Origin: Paludifilum halophilum | GTDB lineage: Bacteria; Bacillota; Bacilli; Thermoactinomycetales; DSM-45169 | Length of the DNA: 64,000 bases | Direction: 5' to 3' | NCBI RefSeq assembly: GCF_002245355.1 | Contig: NZ_NOWF01000011.1 | Span: 37,187 to 101,186, forward strand | In this document: positions 44,227-52,998 of the stretch, in pieces | Layout: each line of letters opens with the position of its first letter | Numbering within the stretch: the first letter of the stretch is position 1 | Program-made: the position numbers and the translations under genes | The notes under the pieces: generated by a model | Seen by the model: only the letters and a program-made list of their open reading frames with translations | Database searches by the model: none | Told to the model about the DNA's origin: nothing

Positions 44227-46404
44227 TCACTGAATCTGTTCCACCGCTTTCTTGTACAGCATATTTCCGGGATCCAGCTTAAGGGCCTTCTCATAGTTTT
44301 CAGCGGCTTTTTTCCGCTTGTCCAATCGTTGCAGCACAACTCCATACTGATAACGGAAGGAAGCCACTTTCGGGCTTAACCGAACGGAACGCCGGGCACT
44401 CTTTTCCGCGGACTCGTAATCTTCGTAATAGTACTGGGAGATGGAAAGATAATAATAAGCTGTCGCGTTTTTCGGTTCCAGCTCTACAGCCTGGTTGAAT
44501 GCACGGATGGCTTTTTTGGACCGATCCTTGGCCCGGGACTCCTTTTCTTTGGAGGAGAGCTCTTTGTCATTGGAAATCCGGCCCCGGTCCGCCAATTGAG
44601 CTTTCCCCAATTTCACCCAGTAATCGTCGACTTCCGGATCCAGCTCCGTCGCTTTTCGGGCGTGATCTTTCGCTTCTTTGTAATCGCCTTCTTTTAAGAG
44701 GTAGGTGGAGAGACTGTTATGATAACGCGCATCTTTCGGATCCAGGCGAATCGCTTTTTTAAAGGAACGGACGGCAGCGGCATATTCCTTTCTCGCTCCG
44801 TCGACCCTTCCTCGGTGATAGTAAAACTGCGGATTTTCCTCGTCCATGGAGATCGCTTGATCGATCGCTTTCTCCGCCCGATCCAGATCGTCGGCTTTCA
44901 AGGCGTATATGGCCAACGCTTCGTAAACCTCCGCATCCGGAATTTTCTCAACCCCTTGTTCCAAGGTGTCCACAGCTTTGCGATACTCCTCCTTCTCCCA
45001 GTACAGTTTCGCCAGGTGAAGCAGGTAAGTTTTTTCTTCGGGATCCGCATGAACCGCCTCTTTGGCCTGGGAAATCGCTGCATCCAGCTTTTCCTGATCC
45101 AGCAACTTCATCGATTCCCCATAATATTGGGCCGCCGCCTCCGAATCCGGAGTGCCGAGCGTTCCACTGGCAAAGAGGTAGACGAATCCGAGGGTCATGA
45201 CGAAGAGGGTGACAGCGGTGATCCATACCGGTTTTCGCTTGAAAAAGAACGGTTGTCGAGATTCCTTCTCGGAAGAGTCCGAGACCGGGTCGAAGCGGAA
45301 AGGGGGTTTGCGCCCTTTCGGAGGTGTCGGGCGGGTTTTACCCTCCGGGATGGCGGGAGTGGAGGGAGAAGTCAATGGTTCCGGTCCACCGGCCTGCCCA
45401 TCCTTGGACCAGACCATCTGTCCTTTGGGCTTCTCCTCCGATGGACCCGGACCACCGGCCCCGGGTGAGTCCAGTTCACCGGCCTGCCACCCTTCCATCT
45501 CGTCGGGATCCATCGCCGATTCGGGGCGTTCCGGAGGGACCGGTTCCGATACCAGCCGGTGAAATAAACTTTGTTGCAGGCTGACAATGTCCGGCTTCAG
45601 GTAGTAAACGGGGTCATCTTTTTTTTTTTGAAAATCCCGGTTGTTGACCGAAACCGTTTGAATCCAGCGCCACCAATCCGCCATCTGCGGACGCTGTAAC
45701 GGATTCATCGACAGGCTCCGTACAACGAGATCTTCCAGTTCCGACGGTACATCGCCGCGGTAAGCCGCGATCGGATCGATTTCCCCTTCAGTTGCAGGGC
45801 TCGCCCCTGTCAACATGATGTAAGCCAGAGCGCCGACGGAGTAGACATCCATCGATTTTCTCCGGCGCTCCCGTTCAGCGGGATCCTCCGACTGGGAAGA
45901 GGGGGCGCCCAGCTTAGGCAGGACCCCCGACGGGCCCCCATACAGAAAACGGACGGAATCCCCGGTGAGGAGCATGTTCTGGGGATGAACCAATGTAAAT
46001 TGCCCCTTGTCGTCCATCCGGACCAAGTGACCGGATACCTCCTTCAGCACAAAGAGAGCCTCCTGGAGAGAAAAGGGCACCGACTGATAGAGATGATGAG
46101 CCATCAGTGTCCCTTCCAGCTTTCCGAACACCTGGTACAGCATGCCGTCCTCCACGAACAATCCCTGAAGCGGAAAGAAAGAGGAGCGATCCCGCTGAAG
46201 CAACGCTTCCAACCGCGCACCGCGCTCTAAATAGCGGATGTCGATTCCGTGAATAAATCGCGTCGGATGATCAGAAGCGTCCTCCGGGCGGGTGGTAGAC
46301 TTGGAAACGACCTGGGTGTAGTAGAGCACTCCCTGTACAAAGGGGAAAGCATTGAGAACCTGATAGGTATCCCGGATCCACTCGCCTTTCTTTTTCATGT
46401 TCAT
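44227..46404 (-). CDS. Pseudokinase-like, single-span membrane protein with C-terminal TPRs
   Basis: 725 residues from ATG 46404 (a second ATG at 46398 is equally plausible). Residues about 1-260 resemble a Ser/Thr kinase C-lobe (SMDVYSVGALAYIMLTG, later NPLQRPQMADWW), but the catalytic loop reads LVHPQNMLL without the HRD aspartate, and DFG is absent: a pseudokinase. Then a proline-rich linker, one transmembrane helix near 393-412 and seven or so extracytoplasmic TPR repeats. Role unknown; perhaps scaffolding at the envelope. Confidence 0.75.
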   Translation of the reverse strand: MNMKKKGEWIRDTYQVLNAFPFVQGVLYYTQVVSKSTTRPEDASDHPTRFIHGIDIRYLERGARLEALLQRDRSSFFPLQGLFVEDGMLYQVFGKLEGTLMAHHLYQSVPFSLQEALFVLKEVSGHLVRMDDKGQFTLVHPQNMLLTGDSVRFLYGGPSGVLPKLGAPSSQSEDPAERERRRKSMDVYSVGALAYIMLTGASPATEGEIDPIAAYRGDVPSELEDLVVRSLSMNPLQRPQMADWWRWIQTVSVNNRDFQKKKDDPVYYLKPDIVSLQQSLFHRLVSEPVPPERPESAMDPDEMEGWQAGELDSPGAGGPGPSEEKPKGQMVWSKDGQAGGPEPLTSPSTPAIPEGKTRPTPPKGRKPPFRFDPVSDSSEKESRQPFFFKRKPVWITAVTLFVMTLGFVYLFASGTLGTPDSEAAAQYYGESMKLLDQEKLDAAISQAKEAVHADPEEKTYLLHLAKLYWEKEEYRKAVDTLEQGVEKIPDAEVYEALAIYALKADDLDRAEKAIDQAISMDEENPQFYYHRGRVDGARKEYAAAVRSFKKAIRLDPKDARYHNSLSTYLLKEGDYKEAKDHARKATELDPEVDDYWVKLGKAQLADRGRISNDKELSSKEKESRAKDRSKKAIRAFNQAVELEPKNATAYYYLSISQYYYEDYESAEKSARRSVRLSPKVASFRYQYGVVLQRLDKRKKAAENYEKALKLDPGNMLYKKAVEQIQ

Positions 46405-46717
46405 GAACCTCTTTCTCCTTCTTGCAAAATATCCGATCATCTATGTAGGGAATGTCAACGGGTTCATAATGTTCAAGGAGATCGATCGACAGAAAACCGT
46501 CTTTTTTCTACAAGTTTCTACATGCGCTACACTGACTTTTATTCTACCATGAACAGGTATTGCTGGACACCCTCTTTCCGTCAAAAACCTGCTGTTTCAA
46601 GGGGTTTGGTTTCCCTCCTTTCGTTTAAAATATCAAAATAGAACTAATGTATGATTTAAAATGACTGAAAATCAAGGCATAATCAAAAGGAATATGATTG
46701 TAAGGGAGGAAACATTT
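46405..46717. other. Divergent intergenic region
   Basis: 313 nt between the pseudokinase gene and the surface-protein gene. AT-rich near 46620-46700 with a weak TATGAT -10 at about 46650; three TTCTAC motifs at 46507-46553. No gene seen. Confidence 0.4.
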
Positions 46718-47530
46718 TTGGTAGTCAAGCGTAAAGCCAAAGTGACCACCGTTGCATCCGTCACGGCTTTGGGCCTGATGGTAGCCAACCCGGTCTATGC
46801 CAGCCCTTCCGAAAACATAGAGGATGCGGATACGGGGGTATCCGTGGAAGCGGGCTTGGATGAAGGCTTGGATGTAGAAATCCAAAGTCCTGATTGTATA
46901 CCGGGTCTGCCCTGTGACGAAGACCCCGGGGAAGAGCCTGGTGATAACCCCGGCGAAGAGCCCGGCGATAATCCCGGGGAAGAGCCCGGTGATAACCCCG
47001 GCGAAGAACCCGGTGATCATCCCGGTGAGGAACCCGGCGATAATCCCGGGGAAGAACCCGGTGATCATCCCGGTGACAATCCCGGCGAAGAGCCCGGCGA
47101 TAATCCCGGCGAACCCGGTGACAATCCCGGTGAGGAACCCGGCGATAATCCCGGCGAAGAACCCGGCGATAATCCCGGCGAAGAACCCGGTGACAATCCC
47201 GGTGAGGAACCCGGCGATAATCCCGGCGAAGAACCCGGCGATAATCCCGGCGAAGAACCCGGCGATGATCCCGACAATGTAATCGAAACACCGACACCGA
47301 CCGACCCCCCCAAAGAAGAACGGCCTGAATCCGTCGGACAACTGGAAAATGCCAAAGATCAGCAAAAGCTGTCTTCTGACGAAAAGGATGGAGACAACGA
47401 AGAGGAAGAAGGCAAAGAGATGCCGGATACCTCCACCTCTTATCCCATCCAGCTGGCCGGCGGTTTGATGAGCGCTCTGGCCGGCGGGTTGTTGCTGTTC
47501 GCCCGCCGCCTGCGGATCCACAAAGGCTGA
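46718..47530 (+). CDS. Sortase-anchored surface protein with Gly-Glu-Pro-Asp repeats
   Basis: 270 residues from TTG 46718, 8 nt after GGGAGG. Signal peptide ending NPVYA. Residues about 69-187 are tandem GDNPGEEP-type octapeptides. The C-terminus has MPDTS (about 235), a hydrophobic stretch and RRLR, a sorting signal close to the LPDTS recognised by B. subtilis YhcS. The sortase gene follows directly. The repeat may be a flexible acidic spacer; no functional domain is visible. Confidence 0.82.
   Translation: MVVKRKAKVTTVASVTALGLMVANPVYASPSENIEDADTGVSVEAGLDEGLDVEIQSPDCIPGLPCDEDPGEEPGDNPGEEPGDNPGEEPGDNPGEEPGDHPGEEPGDNPGEEPGDHPGDNPGEEPGDNPGEPGDNPGEEPGDNPGEEPGDNPGEEPGDNPGEEPGDNPGEEPGDNPGEEPGDDPDNVIETPTPTDPPKEERPESVGQLENAKDQQKLSSDEKDGDNEEEEGKEMPDTSTSYPIQLAGGLMSALAGGLLLFARRLRIHKG
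46924..47279 (+). repeat. Tandem 24-bp coding repeat
   Basis: About 15 units of roughly GATAATCCCGGCGAAGAACC, with His-for-Asn variants (GDHP) and shortened units (GDHPGDNP and GDNPGEPGDNP), suggesting slippage or recombination. Confidence 0.9.
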
Positions 47531-47549
47531 ATCAAAAGGGCTGATCCAT

Positions 47550-48149
47550 TTGTTTCTGAGGATTTTCGGGATCCTGCTCATTTCAGGCGGTCTCCTGACA
47601 GCGGGTTATAACGGTTACCACTGGTGGAAGGAATCCCATATCGTACAAACCTACGATAGGAAAGCTTATGCCCGTTCCATGGGGACCGGTCAACCGCTGA
47701 AACCCCTGGATCAAGGGATCGAATACGGGGAAAAGCCCCCAATCGGTGAAGGGGTAGGGGATCTAATCATCCCCCGCCTGGATGCAAAACTGCCGCTGAT
47801 TGAGGGAATCGCCGATCCTCAGCTGTCCCAGGGGGTCGGCCACTACCCGGATACAGCATTCCCCGGCGAAACGGGTCACTCTGTCTTGGCAGGCCACCGT
47901 GAAACCACATTTAAGCGGATCGGAGAGATGAAAAAGGGAGACCTCCTCATCATCAAGAACGGGGAGGGAACCTTCACCTATAAGGTCCGAAAAATGTGGG
48001 TGACGGACAAAAATGACCGCACGGTGATCGTACCCAAAGACAAACCGGTGTTATCATTGATCACCTGCTACCCTTTCGATATGATCGGCAGAGCCCCTGA
48101 ACGATACATCGTTCAAGCCGACCTGGTGGAGATCCAAGAGAAAAAATAA
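47550..48149 (+). CDS. Class D-like sortase
   Basis: 199 residues from TTG 47550 behind AAAGGG. N-terminal membrane anchor, then the sortase barrel: catalytic His116 in LAGHRET, Cys173 in LITCYPFD and Arg185 in RAPERYIV. Similar to B. subtilis YhcS. It is 19 nt after the surface-protein gene, its probable dedicated substrate. Confidence 0.9.
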   Translation: MFLRIFGILLISGGLLTAGYNGYHWWKESHIVQTYDRKAYARSMGTGQPLKPLDQGIEYGEKPPIGEGVGDLIIPRLDAKLPLIEGIADPQLSQGVGHYPDTAFPGETGHSVLAGHRETTFKRIGEMKKGDLLIIKNGEGTFTYKVRKMWVTDKNDRTVIVPKDKPVLSLITCYPFDMIGRAPERYIVQADLVEIQEKK

Positions 48150-48155
48150 GAGATG

Positions 48156-48190
48156 AAACCACCACCTTCGCGGTAAGGTGGTGGTTTTTC
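48156..48190. terminator. Terminator after sortase
   Basis: AAACCACCACCTT (48156-48168) / AAGGTGGTGGTTT (48175-48187) plus T-run, between the converging sortase and gntP-like genes. Confidence 0.92.
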
Positions 48191-48214
48191 TGTGAATATC
48201 CTCTTGTTTTCCTG

Positions 48215-49567
48215 CTATACGACAAAACTTAACGCGAACACAACCGCAAACCCGACCAAGGCGATGATCGTCTCCATCGCCGTCCAGGAACGCAAAGTGT
48301 CCCGCTCGCTCAGACCGAAGAAACGGTTGACCATCCAGAAACCGGAGTCGTTCACATGGGACAGAATGGTCGCGCCGCAGGAGATGGCGATTACAATCAG
48401 ACCCAGGGCCGGTCCGGTGATGGACAGCTCTTGAATAATCGGCGTCATCAAGCCGGCTGTCGTAATCATGGCCACCGTGGCGGAGCCTTGGGCCACCCGG
48501 ACGAAGGTCGAGATAACGAATGCCAGCAAAACGGGAGGCAAGCTGGAATCCTTCATCAGATTCCCCATCAACTCCCCGATGCCGCTGTCCACCAACACTT
48601 GGCCGAACACTCCACCGGCACCGGTGATCAGGATAATGATCCCCGCCGGCTCCAAGGCTTTGGTGGCGATGGATTGAACGTCTTCGCGGGTATAACCTCT
48701 AAGCCGTCCCAGCGTAAAGAACGAGAGAATCGTTACCAACAGCAGGGCTACGAAGGGGTGACCGATAAAGGCCAACACCTCCCGCACCGTATCCCCTTCC
48801 GGCAACATCGCCTCAGACAAGGTTTTGCCCAAAATCATCACCAAGGGCAGTAAAATTAGGAAGGTAATCAGGCCGAAGCTGGGCAACTCCTTGTCATCGT
48901 TTCGCTCCTCCTGATTCGCCCGGATATACTCCGGTTCCACAGAGTGAATCTTCCCGGCAATGTACTTCCCGAACACGGGACCGGCCACGATCATCGCCGG
49001 AATCCCCGCTAAAAACCCGAACAAGATGACCCAGCCCAGATCCGCCCCGACAATTTTGGCCACGGAGATCGGACCGGGAGTCGGAGGAATAAAACTGTGG
49101 GTGACCGCCAATCCCGCTAAAAGCGGAATCCCGTAATAGAGTAAAGACTTTTTTGTCTTTTTCCCCAAGCTGTAGATGATCGGAATAAGGATAACCAGAG
49201 CCACATCCAAAAAGACAGGTATCGAAATGATGAAACCGGTGAGGGCTAAAGCCCATTGGGCCCTTTTCTCGCCGAACTTATCGATCAGCGTCTGGGCCAG
49301 GCGCTCCGCCCCTCCCGAAATTTCCAACATGCGGCCAAACATCGCCCCGAGCCCGATGACAATCGCCACAAAGCCCAGGGTATCCCCCATTCCCGTCTCC
49401 ACAGATTGGATAATATCGGAAACCGGCATCCCCGAAAGCAAGCCCAAAACAAAACTAGTAAAAATCAATGCGATAAAGGCTTGCCATTTGGACTTCATCA
49501 CCAGGAACAATACCAACAAAATACTGGCTAATGCACTGATCATGAGCCAAGTATCAGTCGCTTCCAT
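48215..49567 (-). CDS. GntP-family permease (gluconate:H+ symporter type)
   Basis: 450 residues from ATG 49567 behind GGGAGGGAG; about 12 membrane helices. Family segments FIPPTPGPISVAKIVGADLG and the C-terminal SHVNDSGFWMVNRFFGL are clear. Substrate could be gluconate or another sugar acid; no kinase or regulator gene is adjacent. A palindrome overlaps its promoter. Confidence 0.9.
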   Translation of the reverse strand: MEATDTWLMISALASILLVLFLVMKSKWQAFIALIFTSFVLGLLSGMPVSDIIQSVETGMGDTLGFVAIVIGLGAMFGRMLEISGGAERLAQTLIDKFGEKRAQWALALTGFIISIPVFLDVALVILIPIIYSLGKKTKKSLLYYGIPLLAGLAVTHSFIPPTPGPISVAKIVGADLGWVILFGFLAGIPAMIVAGPVFGKYIAGKIHSVEPEYIRANQEERNDDKELPSFGLITFLILLPLVMILGKTLSEAMLPEGDTVREVLAFIGHPFVALLLVTILSFFTLGRLRGYTREDVQSIATKALEPAGIIILITGAGGVFGQVLVDSGIGELMGNLMKDSSLPPVLLAFVISTFVRVAQGSATVAMITTAGLMTPIIQELSITGPALGLIVIAISCGATILSHVNDSGFWMVNRFFGLSERDTLRSWTAMETIIALVGFAVVFALSFVV

Positions 49568-49604
49568 GATGTTTCTCCCTCCCTTGAGCCGCCGCCCTTT
49601 GTTT

Positions 49605-49626
49605 ATTATATGGAAACATCGTTTCC
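49605..49626 (-). promoter_or_regulatory. Promoter -10 and palindromic operator of the gntP-like gene
   Basis: TATAAT (49605-49610) lies next to the palindrome GGAAACATCGTTTCC (49612-49626), which extends with ATAT-rich flanks. A repressor bound there would block the promoter. No strong -35 is present. Confidence 0.55.
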
Positions 49627-49802
49627 TATATGATTTTTTATGAGTATACCACTCGATTGAATCCGCTTTCAACCGTTAATGTAATCGTTTTCTCCTCATT
49701 TTCCGCGTTTTTTCGACAGAAATCAATCATAAAACCGATAAAAAAAGCAGGATTTTATATTTCATCCCTCTAATTTTTTCCTATGGAAGGAGGGGATCTC
49801 AC

Positions 49803-49985
49803 ATGACCAAAAAAAGAGCCGGGATGCTGATGATCCTGCTGGCTCTTCTATACACCGTCGTCGAGCTTCTCACTATGGAAAAAGGGGACTTTTTTAATGG
49901 ATTCATACCGCTCGGCTTCATCAGCGTCGGAATCCTGTGGATGAGGGCCAGGGACAAAGATGAGAGCATCTTTAAAAAGAAATAA
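49803..49985 (+). CDS. Small membrane protein, 60 aa
   Basis: Not recognised. ATG 49803 follows GGAAGGAGGGG closely. Two hydrophobic segments (MLMILLALLYTVVEL and FIPLGFISVGILWM) with lysine-rich ends. Hairpin AAGGCCCGGTT / AACCGGACCTT at 50010-50033 may end the transcript. Confidence 0.65.
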   Translation: MTKKRAGMLMILLALLYTVVELLTMEKGDFFNGFIPLGFISVGILWMRARDKDESIFKKK

Positions 49986-50247
49986 CGGGTTGTTTCCTAT
50001 CATCATCAAAAGGCCCGGTTTGAACCGGACCTTCCAATAGAATTTATGCCACCATTCATCGCCTATGTTGCAGCTCACCATCTGCCCCTATGTTTCAACA
50101 AGACAGGGGCTTTTTAGGGCCTATCTAATAAACCCATTGCCAGGGGGGCCAGGCCAGACCGGATCACGAAAACCTAAATAACAGACACGCCGTCAAATTG
50201 GTAAATTCCACGCTTTCCTTATTTCGAAGAGTCTCCTATCTATTCGG
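49986..50247. other. Intergenic region with possible mobile-element remnant
   Basis: After the hairpin at 50010-50033 the sequence holds no gene. It contains TAACAGACACGC (about 50179-50190), the reverse complement of the left end of the 35606 MITE-like element, suggesting a decayed relative. Confidence 0.4.
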
Positions 50248-50802
50248 TTAATGTTTGAACCTCCGTTGTGAATTCCAGTCGGAGTTTTCATATTGATAAA
50301 TTAACGAAGAAAAAATGATGGTTAAAATAACACTGCATATGAGTAGAATGATACCAACTAAACTACCACTTGATATAACCACAACTAAAAAACTGACTGA
50401 AAACACAAACCAAAAACCAGGGAAAATTTTCTTAAAAGAGGATCCGGATCTACCTCCATTTATAGGAAACAATATCCTATGTAGTTGTACACGATTACGA
50501 TATCCAAAAAAGACCGAACTAACAAAAAGGAAGAGCAACAATAACATCAACCATACTGGTTCACCAGCAAAACGCCAGCTGGGTATGATAGAAAAAAACG
50601 CTCCAGCATGTAAGTATGTGAGTGAAAATATAATTCTCTGAAGGCGACTATCAAAAATTCCTAATAACTTCCCAATGATAATCCAAAGCACAGCTAACCC
50701 TAATATAATAACAAGAATCCATCCCCAAACAGCTGACCATGTAGGCATCATAGCGGCCGCCAAACCCATCAACCCAGGATAAATTAATACGATAAAATAC
50801 AC
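50248..50802 (-). CDS. Hypothetical polytopic membrane protein
   Basis: 184 residues with five or six hydrophobic helices, AT-richer than its neighbours. GTG at 50802 has no clear ribosome site and lies next to a palindrome (50794-50819); an ATG at codon 12 is an alternative. Not recognised. It follows the type III-B operon by 127 nt on the same strand, so a link is possible but unproven. Confidence 0.55.
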   Translation of the reverse strand: MYFIVLIYPGLMGLAAAMMPTWSAVWGWILVIILGLAVLWIIIGKLLGIFDSRLQRIIFSLTYLHAGAFFSIIPSWRFAGEPVWLMLLLLFLFVSSVFFGYRNRVQLHRILFPINGGRSGSSFKKIFPGFWFVFSVSFLVVVISSGSLVGIILLICSVILTIIFSSLIYQYENSDWNSQRRFKH

Positions 50803-50819
50803 ATATATTGGTGTATTTT
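50794..50819. promoter_or_regulatory. Palindrome overlapping the start of the 50248 gene
   Basis: AAAATACAC (50794-50802), 8-nt spacer, GTGTATTTT (50811-50819): a perfect 9-bp inverted repeat, possible operator or RNA hairpin. Confidence 0.5.
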
Positions 50820-50929
50820 ATTCCATAACTAGGCAACTATGGTCCTATTCAAACAGCGGTCCCTGACTGTATTAAGGTTCACTCTCCTCTTAGATGAATG
50901 CTGGTTTTAAAGGCGCATTCCAATGGAGG

Positions 50930-51826
50930 TCAATCTTTTATCCTTTCACCCATTGGCGGATGGTTCTCATTATGCTGTTTGGAATAAAACACATGAGAGA
51001 GAGAAGAAACATTCGTGATCAACGTAATCGGGGTGTTGGCAAAATGATACCATCGATAGCATTTTGATATTCTATTAAATTCTTTTCTTGGAAGCTGGTG
51101 CGGACAATAAATAACAACAGGAATCGTCTCTTTAGCTTGTTTCAGTTGATTCAACACATCTATAATGTGTGGATCCCATTCATCTTCTACATCTGGTTTA
51201 TCATACTCATAGATCACGATATCCACACGCTCTTCTTCCAGAATATGAGGCAACTGTTCGTAGGGCTTGGAAGCATAGATCAGGTTCTCTCTCTCGCTTA
51301 AATGGGTAGAGGAGAGGAACGATTGCAAGGTCCCCTTGTCCAAAACCAGAATGTTGGCATTTTTAAACCAGGATTCCCGTGCCGCCATTAATTTTAGTGA
51401 AGCGACATCTTCTTCAATTTGGGTCACATGCTTTTTCAGAGTCCCTTTCAATTCTTCATCCGCCTTCTCTTGCACTTGTTCACGTACAGTAGCTTTTATA
51501 TCCCTAATCGACTTGAAATTTAAAAAGAGAAGCAGAGCCCCGATAATCGTAATGGCTAACGGAAAAAACCAGGACAACATGGACAAAAAACGGTCCCATT
51601 CTTTCTCCACAAACTTTCGATATTCCCGGTTCTCCTCTTTCAGATAATCGTAGCTTTCTTCCTTCGCCCGCAGTTTTTCCAGTTCAGCTTCCAGCTTCTC
51701 TACTTTGCGAGAGAGATCTTTGTCCTGTTTTTCTTCGGCAAATGCCGGGGAGAGGGGAAAGCTCCCCGACACCAAGAGAAACAGGATGAGAAAAACCCCG
51801 AAACGGAATCCATCTTTGGCGGCCAC
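50930..51826 (-). CDS. Uncharacterised membrane-anchored coiled-coil protein encoded at the end of the cmr operon
   Basis: 298 residues from GTG 51826, 10 nt after AAGGA; a GTG at 51835 overlaps the cmr6 stop as GTGA. Signal peptide (about 1-30, ending SPAFA), coiled coil 33-78, transmembrane helix 81-103, second coiled coil 104-146, then an alpha/beta domain 154-282 with beta-like NILVLD, DIVIYEYD, TIPVVIYCP and TLITN strands. The fold resembles receiver or Rossmann-like sensors, but no CARF or known effector motif was recognised. Position suggests a membrane effector or anchor for the Cmr complex. Confidence 0.7.
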   Translation of the reverse strand: MAAKDGFRFGVFLILFLLVSGSFPLSPAFAEEKQDKDLSRKVEKLEAELEKLRAKEESYDYLKEENREYRKFVEKEWDRFLSMLSWFFPLAITIIGALLLFLNFKSIRDIKATVREQVQEKADEELKGTLKKHVTQIEEDVASLKLMAARESWFKNANILVLDKGTLQSFLSSTHLSERENLIYASKPYEQLPHILEEERVDIVIYEYDKPDVEDEWDPHIIDVLNQLKQAKETIPVVIYCPHQLPRKEFNRISKCYRWYHFANTPITLITNVSSLSHVFYSKQHNENHPPMGERIKD

Positions 51827-51831
51827 TCCGG

Positions 51832-52998
51832 TCACGTCCTTTCTTGCAACACAGCTTTGATCTGGGAGACTTTCTCTTTGTTTTTCGAGTTTTTGGGCTT
51901 CTCCCAGTATCCCGGTTTGTGTTTCTGGTACCACTCTTTCAGGTATCCTGCAATCTCCACCCGCTCTTTCATCGGCGTCTCTTTCGACAGCCGGGGCAGC
52001 CACTTGTGCTTCATCGCCTCCATAAATCGGTCATGATCGCCATCATATCCGTCCTCCATCATCTCCCTTTTGATCTTGGGAAGCTTCTCCCGTTCCCGTT
52101 GGATTCCCGCCTGCTTCTGCTCTTCTTGCCGCTTTTTCTCCTCCTCTTCCTTTTTTTCATCATCCTTCTCAAAACGACCGTAGCCGACTGCGGTTTTGGC
52201 TCCGGCTCCCATCCACTCCAAGGCTTCCTTGATCCAATTTAGGATCTCTTTCCCATTTTCTTCTGTCCCCGCTGTTGCTTGCCGAGGAGCGACGGCAAAG
52301 ACAAACTTTTGATCCTTCGCTACAGTCAAAAAGGGAATCGGAACCGGATGATAACCATCGAAGGGAGGGTTCTTTTCCGGACGATCATAGTAAGCTCCAT
52401 AATGAGGTGTCATGATATCCACTTCCAGCTCCACCGGTTCAAGCGGCAGGGCATCAAAAAAGATCCACTCCCCCACCTTCCGTCGGTTTTCCTCCGGCTC
52501 CGGACCCAGCCACCGCCGGATCTTATCCGCCTCTTTCCCGCATTCCTTGGCCCAGGCCCGGACCATCCCTTTGACAGAGGAGCCGGGCAAATAAGGCGTC
52601 CCCAGCGTGGGGTGCCAGGCAAAACCGTTTTCCACCGGGTGGGGACGCCCCAATCCGGTGACCCACCGACTGGTGGTTTTCATATACAACCACCGGCCGG
52701 AACGATTCTCGACCAATTGCCGCAATCGGCAGGTCGCTTCGGTGATCCGGCCTTTTTCGCCGACCGGTTTTTCATGGCCGGGTTTTCCGACCACTTCTTC
52801 CATCCACTTCTTTTTCCCCGTGCCTCCCAACCACCAAAACTCCTCGACTCGGCGCCGACGATCGTGGACTCTGCTCCACTGATGGCAAAATTTATCGTAC
52901 CAGAGACCGGGGTGTTCCTCCTTTCGGTCGGGATTCTTCGGGGACTTCACCGCCTTCTCTCCTTGTTGTCCATACAAAGGTTGATGTAGGGGTCTCAT
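51832..52998 (-). CDS. cmr6: Type III-B CRISPR RAMP protein Cmr6
   Basis: 388 residues. RAMP features: LPGSSVKGMVRAWA and the glycine-rich GAGAKTAVGYGRF. ATGA overlap with cmr5. After the glycine-rich motif there is a charged extension of about 110 residues (KKEEEEKKRQEEQKQ, then a helical tail) not usual for Cmr6. Cmr6 caps the backbone near the target 3' side. Confidence 0.9.
   Translation of the reverse strand: MRPLHQPLYGQQGEKAVKSPKNPDRKEEHPGLWYDKFCHQWSRVHDRRRRVEEFWWLGGTGKKKWMEEVVGKPGHEKPVGEKGRITEATCRLRQLVENRSGRWLYMKTTSRWVTGLGRPHPVENGFAWHPTLGTPYLPGSSVKGMVRAWAKECGKEADKIRRWLGPEPEENRRKVGEWIFFDALPLEPVELEVDIMTPHYGAYYDRPEKNPPFDGYHPVPIPFLTVAKDQKFVFAVAPRQATAGTEENGKEILNWIKEALEWMGAGAKTAVGYGRFEKDDEKKEEEEKKRQEEQKQAGIQREREKLPKIKREMMEDGYDGDHDRFMEAMKHKWLPRLSKETPMKERVEIAGYLKEWYQKHKPGYWEKPKNSKNKEKVSQIKAVLQERT

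Noticed and set aside
46625..47581. 318-codon minus-strand frame, hydrophobic and repetitive
   Set aside because: It is the antisense shadow of the 24-bp coding repeat in the surface-protein gene; no ribosome site, and the plus-strand gene has a signal peptide and sorting signal.
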